A DNA stretch of 51,384 bases from Gnetum montanum (lineage: Eukaryota; Streptophyta; Gnetopsida; Gnetales; Gnetaceae): positions 319,620 to 371,003 of the forward strand of contig MNCI01026219.1 in the NCBI GenBank assembly GCA_015680685.1. The letters run 5' to 3'. The notes below the pieces were generated by a model. The model was not told the DNA's origin. It was given only the letters and a program-made list of their open reading frames with translations, and searched no databases. Each line of letters starts with the position of its first letter. Within the stretch, counting starts at the first letter, position 1. Shown here piece by piece: positions 45,168-51,384 of the stretch. The translations under genes and the position numbers were made by a program.

Positions 45168-45727
45168 TCCATCATTGTAGCATCACATAGTTTACTTTCT
45201 ATTTACTTAGAATAATTTTCCATGATTTCTTAGTTAACACTTTACTTTCTTTAGTACTTTACTTTTACTTGTTAATAGTAAGTGAAATGGATATAACTGA
45301 TTTTGAGCATTAAGGATGATCATTTGATAATCCTAGTAGTATTATCACTTGGTTCACCCAATAGCATGATGCTTGGTAATCCTAGTGATAATTACATAAG
45401 CCTAAGATGTGTTTGGTGAATCAAGAATGGTTATCCATCGTAATAGGCTAGAATAGCTTCATGTTTTCTTAGTTAGTTAGACTTAGATATTTTTCACCAT
45501 GTTTACTACAAGGAGTATTGGTGGCCAATAAACATCACCTATCATACGCCTCACTACAAGCTAAAGCATACACTTAGGCTTGACTAGATTGGAGTGAGAA
45601 GATAATGATAGCAAACTCAACTTAATTACTAGTAAATCAACATTTTCCATATGTAGATTATGATTAGGTCATGCATGGATACTCATGACTTATATGGTTT
45701 GGTTTTGGATTGCTTCACCACTAATCA
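44866..45727 (+). repeat. 3' LTR of element B (862 bp, intact)
   Basis: From TGATAAAGTCAAATATG to GCTTCACCACTAATCA. TATAAAG at 44968-44974. It includes the uninterrupted AGGCTAGAATAGCTTCATG that proves the A' insertion in the other LTR. No PBS follows; instead minus-strand dORF of E begins, as expected for the outer end of an insertion. Confidence 0.88.
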
Positions 45728-46395
45728 GAGATTATTTCATTTCCTTTATTCTTGTCCTTCCTAAAGGTTTTTGCAATTGTTTGGGCATCATTGGCTATTG
45801 AAAAATTAGTGGATGACATAACAAGGATATTAAAGGATTTTTTTATATGATTAATATTTAGCTTTTCTATCCCTTGTTCATCTTTGTGCTTCATAGTTAG
45901 TATAGTGGCTTCGTCTTCTAATTCCAATGTTACATGAAATGATGTAGTGTCATCATATATTTGTTGTGCCCAAGCTTTACATCTTATAAGGATATTTGAC
46001 TACTTTCTAGTCCTATTGATACTCCATGTCTAATCATATTTTTCCTAACTTGGAACATGTTTAATATTATCCTACTTTCCCAGTTCATGGTTTCAACAAT
46101 TTGTTGTATATGGCTTGTGGTAAGCCTATAATCAATTTTCTCCATTACTAGTGTTGATGAATGAGATTCTACTTGTTCTATGCCTATGAATGATATGTTT
46201 GTTGCTGGTGTTAATGCTGTTGATACCTTTAAGATTGGTGGCTTTTCCACCCAATCCTTTTATCTCACCCCCCTTCTTTTTCGCCTTGCCATACCTGGCA
46301 TAGAAGCAATTGGGAGACCAACTTGGATGAGGCTTGAAACCAAGGTTTTCAACTTTTCATTCTTGGTAAGGGGTAAAACCCCTCTTATCTCCTAG
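45728..46395 (-). pseudogene. dORF of element E, middle part
   Basis: Minus-strand frames 46250-45984 (MEKIDYRLTTSHIQQIVETM) and 45927-45728 (MELEDEATILTMKHKDEQG, NINHIKKSFNILVM) match the middle of the A dORF (YYRLAMSYLQRIAKRLNWGS; MLEIGEGAIVVVMQHQDV; MNHIKESFNVPIM). The frame runs on into 10959-10533 when B and one copy of the 5-bp duplication are taken out. The N-terminal domain is missing because C2 sequence begins by about 46640. The right target duplication (gagat) is 45728-45732. Confidence 0.78.
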
Positions 46396-46642
46396 TTACT
46401 AATTATACTAAGTACCTCATTTTTACTATTTTCATTTCTTTTAAAATTTTTTAAATTCTATTTGCTAGAATTTACTTCTATTTTATCATTTATAGTCTAT
46501 TTTAAGCCATTCTTAGCATTATAGCCATGTTTTTCCAGCAGTCCACCAAATTACTCTTCACCCTCATTGGCAAAGATCATAGCCAACAAGCTATGAGGTT
46601 TATGACCTCAAAGACCCTACCATCATTAAGTGTAGAAAATCT
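46396..46642 (+). other. Border between E and C2, nothing recognised
   Basis: AT-rich, T-runs, no LTR end, no PBS. The last ~100 bp are in frame with the C2 gag (YEVYDLKDPTIIKC) and may belong to it. Confidence 0.4.
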
Positions 46643-48620
46643 TTGAGGGTCAGAGGGGGCATACTTGATTTTGTAGCCATGAATGAAGATCATTATAACT
46701 TCATTTATGCTAAAATACAGGTAGGCATTCTAATTCTACATATTGAAGTAGAGGCGAAGAGGGAGTTTGAGCTCATACATAGGAGTGGGAAGGAGTACAT
46801 TCCTTCCTTGTATGACCAAATTTCCCTGAACAACATCTATGCTAGTATCCTAGCCCAATTGATTACCATGGAAGAGGAAGATGACAAGCATAGCTTTGAG
46901 GAACAACAGGAAGAGGAGGATGAATTTAAGGTAGAATTTAAACGTGAAAACATCTTGGGAGGATTGTTCCAACAAACATCCCCCAAGGTCATGAGACCTT
47001 TCTATAATGCTTTTATTTTCTCCATGGGCATGGTGCCACCATCTTCCACCTCTTCCTACCCTACTATGGTAGATCCCATGCTGGTTATAGCCATACATCA
47101 AACTCAACCAATGCCACAAACAACAAACTATAACACATCAAGATAATTTAGAATGTAGTCTTGATATATAAAATCATCGAAATTGGTTTTTACCACAACA
47201 AATTTGCTAATTACTCATGTGGGATCCATCATGGGACCCCAAGCAACACAGGGGTCATACATCCCATTTGTGTCATTTGTGCCTCAAGTACTAGCACAAA
47301 CATCCTTTCCTTTGTTTGGCCCACAAGCCACAACCATAACACAACCTCTTCCTTCTATCATGTAATACATAGTGAGGCGAAAAGCCTCACAACAAATGCC
47401 ATAGCCATATTTGAAAACTCCACAACCAATAGGGTCATCACAGGGATTGGATCAACCCTTCCAGATGATCTAGGACCTCATGGAGGAGTTGAAGGGGCTT
47501 AAAGCCTCAAACTTACAAACTATCAAGATTATGAACTTCTACCAAGATGATCCTATAGGTTTTGTAGTCCCACCCTTGACACTTCCTCCTGGTATCCCTA
47601 TTCCCCATTTTAGCAAATATAATAAAGAAGGTGATCCTAATGCTCACCTTATTACATTTCAATTTGAATGTTTATTCTTGCAATCATGGCCTCATACCAT
47701 CATGAGGATTTTTCCTATGTCTTTGATTGGGAGAGCACTTGATTGGTATCACACATTATCCTCTTTAGTTGAATTAGTAGCCCTGTTTGTCAATTACTTC
47801 AAGTATAACTTGAAGTCTAACATAATGCTTGATAAACTCATGAAGGTCAAGCAAGGGCCCTTAGAACCTATGTAGAAGTTCATTCAATGATGGAATGGAC
47901 TACTAAATGAAATAATAGAGCCTATAGCTGAAGCCCACTTGTTAGCCATATTTAAGGATGTAGTGAATAAATTTATCAAGTCTAAACTCTACTACCTTGA
48001 TTCATGATCTCTTAGCTAAATGTTCTTGCAAACCATGAACATCAAGGATGCTATGGAGGCTAGTAATGATTTGACCTATAAAGCATATAAAAACCAACAC
48101 ACTCGAAGAGACAAAGAAAAGAGAAAACAAAACAACACAACCATAGTAATTGTAACAAAGGAAAAAACATACTACAAACCGAGGGTTGAAGGTCAATCCA
48201 CCCAAGGCCCCAACTAATGACTGCAATAATCAACCATCAGCCTATGTGGCCATGGCATCGACAACAACTAGACCTAATTTTGAAAGAAACAATAGGTCTA
48301 AATACACTATGCTACCATTAAAATAATCCAAGTTGCTAGACATACTATTAAAAAGTGGATGCATGCAAGGTAAAAAAATGATCAAAGCCACTTGAAAGAG
48401 ACATGAGTAGCTATGTGAAATAGTCAATGATCCCACTTGGGCAATGAAGGATGATCCCCAATTGCCTAGATATTTCAAGCTAGACCACTTTTACAGTTAT
48501 CATCAATTGTCTAGTCATGACATAGACTTCTACCTTGCACTAAAGGATGACTTGCAAAGGATGATATATAAAAGGGAGCTAGTCTTAGATGTTTCCAATC
48601 TAGTTTGGCCATAAAACTAG
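46643..48620 (+). pseudogene. gag: gag of C2
   Basis: One frame with stops. N-terminal part 46643-47146 (FAMNEDHYNFIYAKIQV-like, an acidic stretch EEQQEEEDEF), then a Pro/Gln/Thr-rich part, then the retrotransposon gag domain at 47480-48000: GIPIPHFSKYNKEGDPNAHL, LIGRALDWYHTLSSL, KVKQGPLEPM. The knuckle region near 48485-48535 reads FYSYHQLSSHDIDFYLALKD, with its Cys residues lost. It ends with TAA (48612-48614) and TAG (48618-48620); the second aligns with the gag stop of C1. Confidence 0.8.
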
Positions 48621-49475
48621 TTGACGTAAATTTACAAAAATCCTTTGAATGCTAATGACAACCCTTATATTCATGATTCAAGTACTCGTCTATGATGAAA
48701 GAGCATCTTTAGCTTCTCATGGCTCAAGAACTCATTTTGTCATAAGAGTACCATCACAAGTGCCTCTGAGGGAACCTTTTGTCATGAAGGTCCTCTAGCC
48801 CAATACAACCTAACTAGCCGTAGCCCAACCAACAGTGCAATGACCCCCCTATGATGGCTAATGCTACTATATGTTCCTTATAGCCAATGGCTAACAACCA
48901 AAAAATTGTGGTGAAGCAAAGGAAGAAGCATAAACAAAAGCCTAACAACAAGGAAGACAAGTAGAAAAAGGCATGAAAGGAAGTGAGCCCATTGAAGCCC
49001 ACTACCATTTCAGTTATACCCAAGATCTAATTTTCCCCAACCCCTTTAACCAACAAGCCACAAGAGGATACCAAAGCTCGTAACCAAAACAACAAGGAAG
49101 AGCCACAACAACTACAATAAAGATGAAGTTCACATTTTGGGATGCATGGAGGAAGTAAAGCACAGCTAGAATTACAAGCTTAGGACTAATGATAAAAACT
49201 TCCTTAGTGAAATGGACCAAGTTATGTAATGCCTAAAGCAAAAAAACATAACTTTAAGCTTGTATGACTTGATCATGATTTCCACCACACATTGTGAGGT
49301 GCTAGTCAAAATGTTGACTTCTTAGTGAGGATATTCTTGCTAATGAGGAAGCCATCCATGTAGTGATAATTCCTCCCTCACCAAAGAGAATGAAGTCAAC
49401 ACCCTTAACATTTCACAATAGAAAAATTAAGGTTAATCCCAAAAATGATGAAGTAACTATAGCCCCTTTATTCCT
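48621..49475 (+). pseudogene. gag-protease linker of C2
   Basis: Matches the C1 linker: HILGCMEEVKH, then MDQVM, LKQKNITLSLYDLIMISTTH. Heavily interrupted by stops. Confidence 0.7.
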
Positions 49476-49724
49476 AACCATACACATATGATAATTTAAA
49501 ATACGTTAATTGCATGTTGATGATGGAGCCGCAACCAACATCATTTCATGTACCATTGTTAAATGCTTGGGCCTAATTAAGCAAATACAACCTACAACTT
49601 CTGCAACTCTTACGTCCTTCAATGGATCAAGAGTTGCTATCAAGGGGTCTATCTCCTTGGATATTGTAGTTGGGGAGTAATTCCCTACAACAGCCAATTT
49701 CTTGGTGTTGGAGGTGACACCAGG
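49476..49724 (+). pseudogene. Protease of C2, cut by element F
   Basis: HVDDGAATNIISCTIVKCLG keeps the D-G-A active-site triad lost in C1. It continues with SFNGSRVAIKGSISLDIVVG and FLVLEVTPG, then ends exactly at the LTR of F. The last five bases, ccagg (49720-49724), should be the left target duplication of F. Confidence 0.8.
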
Positions 49725-49730
49725 TGATGA

Positions 49731-49848
49731 GATGCGATATGCAAAAGCTGCGATATCGCATCCCATGTGATATCACATACGCAATATCACGTCGTCCCCT
49801 GCGATATCACGTACATGATATTGCGGTCCGCCACCAAATTTATAAATA
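49731..49848 (+). promoter_or_regulatory. LTR promoter of F: GATATC palindromes and TATA box
   Basis: Perfect palindromes TGCGATATCGCA (49749-49760) and TGTGATATCACA (49766-49777), then GCAATATCAC and an inverted pair GCGATATCAC / TGATATTGCG around GTAC. TATA box TATAAATA at 49841-49848. Confidence 0.65.
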
Positions 49849-50089
49849 AGAGCACTCCCCTCATTTCCCATCCTAGCTAGAAGTAGCGAAGCTTTGGCAG
49901 TTTGATCACTCCAGAGTTAGATTAATTTCCCATGTGCCCGCAGTAGGAGTCCTAGAGTGAACGGCTCTTTATTCGAGCAACATTGTACCTGAACACAAGT
50001 TGTGTATGGAAATAAAGATGAACTTGATTGGATAAACCTTGCAGTGCATGGATAGGATTTTATTTATTGTTATTTATTGCTTTCCTAGA

Positions 50090-50420
50090 ATGTGGTACGA
50101 GTACGACTTGATTACAAGCATCTAAGGATGTGTACGGCTAGTCAAGGAATTGGCTGCTCGTCACATGCAGTATGAGTATGACTTGATTACGAGCATTGTG
50201 ACTACTTGGTAACCCAGTAGCGTATCCCAGGATCTACGCTTGGTAATCCCAGTGGTAGTCCCAGTGTGTACAGCTAGTTAAGGAATTGGCTGCTCATCGC
50301 ACTTAGGCTAGTTAGGCTCTCTCACCCTTCACTTCTAGAACGTGGGGTAAGTACGACTTGGCTACGAGCACCTATGGGTGTGTACGGCTAGTCAAGGAAT
50401 CAGCTGCTTATCACACTTAG
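50090..50420 (+). repeat. Internal repeats in R/U5 of the F LTR
   Basis: GTGTACGGCTAGTCAAGGAA followed by TTGGCTGCTC occurs at about 50130, 50264 and 50379, with the linked phrase AGTACGACTTG..TACGAGCA before two of the copies and at about 50170. A fourth, diverged GTGTGTACGGTAAGT lies near 50495. Confidence 0.85.
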
Positions 50421-50810
50421 GCTAGTTGTGTGCGTTACATGTGGTGATCCCAGTAACGATTAGCATTTGGTAGCCACAGTTGCATCGGTTCAAGGTGTGT
50501 ACGGTAAGTGGGAACAAATGCTGATGCTAGTTAATATAGACTTAGGTCCTTAGTTAGAGTTAGTTAGCTTTCTCAACCCTTCACCCTTTAGCATAGGAGA
50601 TAAACCTAAAAAGACCAAAAAAATTCATATACCTCCGACTTACTTAACCATACACCATGACAACAACAAGTAAGTCTGGGAAGACAACGAATGATTAACC
50701 CCAAGTGTTCCATGGGGCGTGTAGGCATTTAGTTTATGGAGTTTGACTAGATCACGCGTGCTATGCTCGTTTCGTATGGTTGAGTGTAGGGGTACCTCAC
50801 CACTCATCAT

Positions 50811-50828
50811 TGGCACTGTTGCCGGGGA
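50811..50828 (+). other. Primer-binding site, tRNA-Asp type (F)
   Basis: TGGCACTGTTGCCGGGGA, only two transitions from the tRNA-Asp complement; the best preserved PBS of the window. Confidence 0.92.
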
Positions 50829-50947
50829 CTAAGTGTTTGTGCACCTAATATAACATAAGGGATATCACTCACATCGTTGTGAGCCTTAACGAACCTTCAG
50901 GTTAATCAAAGAAAAATTATATATGGTAAATTAGCACACCGATAACA

Positions 50948-51384
50948 ATGCCTTCTTCTCATAAGAGCAACTCGCCACCTAAGGACCATACTAGAGACAG
51001 TCGGCAACATAAAAAACATAACCAAGATTAGCCAGTGCCTCAACAATATAGGATGACATATACTCATCCCGATGAGTATATTCCTAATTTTACTTTTGTT
51101 CTCCATCAATACAAACAACTGCGGTGGAGAGATTTGCAAGGTAACATCATGTTACCCCCAGATTGATCAGTCCCTAACATGCTCTTCCGTGCCTTGGCAC
51201 AGATTGGCATGCAAGAACTATTTGCGGAATACATTATGGATGACTTTAACACAAGGGATTATCATCCCACAGATGCCCAATGTATTTGGGACTTAAGGCA
51301 GGAGAGTCAACATACTTTTCTGAAGGGCAAAGACCCGCACGTCCTTAGTGAAATAGGAGATGAGGAACCCCTTATCACGGGTTC
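50948..51384 (+). pseudogene. gag: gag of element F, N-terminal part
   Basis: ATG at 50948, 119 bp after the PBS: MPSSHKSNSPPKDHTRDSRQ, then NFTFVLHQYKQLRWRDLQGN, MLFRALAQIGMQELFAEYIM, and DAQCIWDLRQESQHTFLKGK. Two in-frame stops (near 51030 and 51165) in about 145 codons, otherwise well preserved. Same N-terminal type as B. The frame runs off the right edge. Confidence 0.82.

Larger units (their letters stand above)
10960..45727 (+). mobile_element. Element B: Athila-type element with gag-pol and dORF, carrying nested insertions
   Basis: Outer bounds of B including what has inserted in it: A' (11559-18234) within its 5' LTR and C1 (29429-44775) at its 3' side. Its own parts are the 5' LTR (10960-11558 plus 18240-18510), PBS, gag, protease, RT, RNase H, integrase, spacer, dORF, polypurine tract and 3' LTR. 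The best full 3' LTR is 44866-45727. Flanks gacat/gagat and the continuity of element E across the ends support these limits. All reading frames are broken by stops. Confidence 0.7.
46396..49724 (+). mobile_element. Element C2: Tat/Ogre-type fragment (gag and protease)
   Basis: Homologous to C1 in gag and protease but with many more stops. Left end without LTR or PBS. Right end cut inside the protease by the LTR of F. RT and integrase, if present, would lie beyond F outside the window. Confidence 0.8.
49725..50809 (+). repeat. 5' LTR of element F (1085 bp)
   Basis: From TGATGAGATGCGATATG to GGTACCTCACCACTCATCA. Longer than its relatives (820-891 bp), largely because of internal repeats at 50090-50420. 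Confidence 0.87.
49725..51384 (+). mobile_element. Element F: 5' part of an Athila-type LTR element
   Basis: 5' LTR, PBS and gag start, running off the right edge. Its LTR ends are those of G, A' and A. Inserted in C2, so it is younger than C2. Confidence 0.85.

Noticed and set aside
1-51384. Host genes, tRNA or rRNA genes, CRISPR arrays, bacterial signals
   Set aside because: No exon sets or conserved RNA motifs seen outside retrotransposon sequence. The tRNA-like 18-mers are primer-binding sites, not tRNA genes.

Overview
This window reads as plant nuclear DNA made almost entirely of old, nested LTR retrotransposons. I see no host gene, rRNA, tRNA gene, CRISPR array or bacterial feature that I can support. 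The elements are Ty3/gypsy of the Ogre/Tat/Athila group. Four LTR/internal junctions carry an 18-nt primer-binding site close to TGGCGCCGTTGCCGGGGA, which pairs with the 3' end of plant tRNA-Asp. The reverse transcriptases are Athila-type in one element and Tat/Ogre-type in another, and the latter also has the second, archaeal-type RNase H typical of Tat. The heavy nesting suggests a seed plant with a large, repeat-rich genome. I cannot name the species. The window holds one 421-base N gap.

Layout. (G) 1-2612, minus: 5' LTR, PBS and gag of an Athila-like element that runs off the left edge and sits inside element A. (A) 2613-10532, plus: gag, long spacer, a downstream ORF (dORF) and a 3' LTR, with no pol. 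(E) an older minus-strand element, visible only as two pieces of its dORF at 10533-10959 and 45728-46395. (B) 10960-45727, plus: an Athila-type element with gag-PRO-RT-RNaseH-INT, spacer, dORF and LTRs, inserted into E (5-bp duplication gacat/gagat). (A') 11559-18234, minus: a complete pol-less element inserted in the 5' LTR of B with a perfect 5-bp duplication (aatag). (C1) 29429-44775, plus: a 5'-truncated Tat/Ogre element lodged near the 3' end of B between two ~0.4-kb direct repeats. (C2) about 46396-49724, plus: a second C-family copy holding gag and protease. (F) 49725 to the right edge, plus: 5' LTR, PBS and the start of gag of an Athila-like element inserted in the protease of C2.

How the parts work together. 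In the Athila-like elements gag makes the particle, pol (only in B here) copies and integrates, and a long spacer leads to a dORF that encodes an N-terminal globular domain followed by coiled coil. A and A' share the loss of pol but keep gag, spacer and dORF, like non-autonomous elements that depend on pol supplied in trans. The spacers of A, B and A' each contain a TATA box about 500-560 bp before the dORF start. In A and B this TATA box is preceded by a palindromic cassette resembling the one in that element's own LTR.

The most unusual structure is in C1. Between protease and RT, where Ogre elements are known to carry an intron, lies a 3.7-kb minus-strand gene-like unit whose exons are separated by phase-consistent GT-AG introns of 84-105 bp. 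It appears to be a spliced antisense gene nested inside a sense intron of a retrotransposon. Degenerate short repeats (core ACCTTAAACTRGC) flank this block and recur after integrase.
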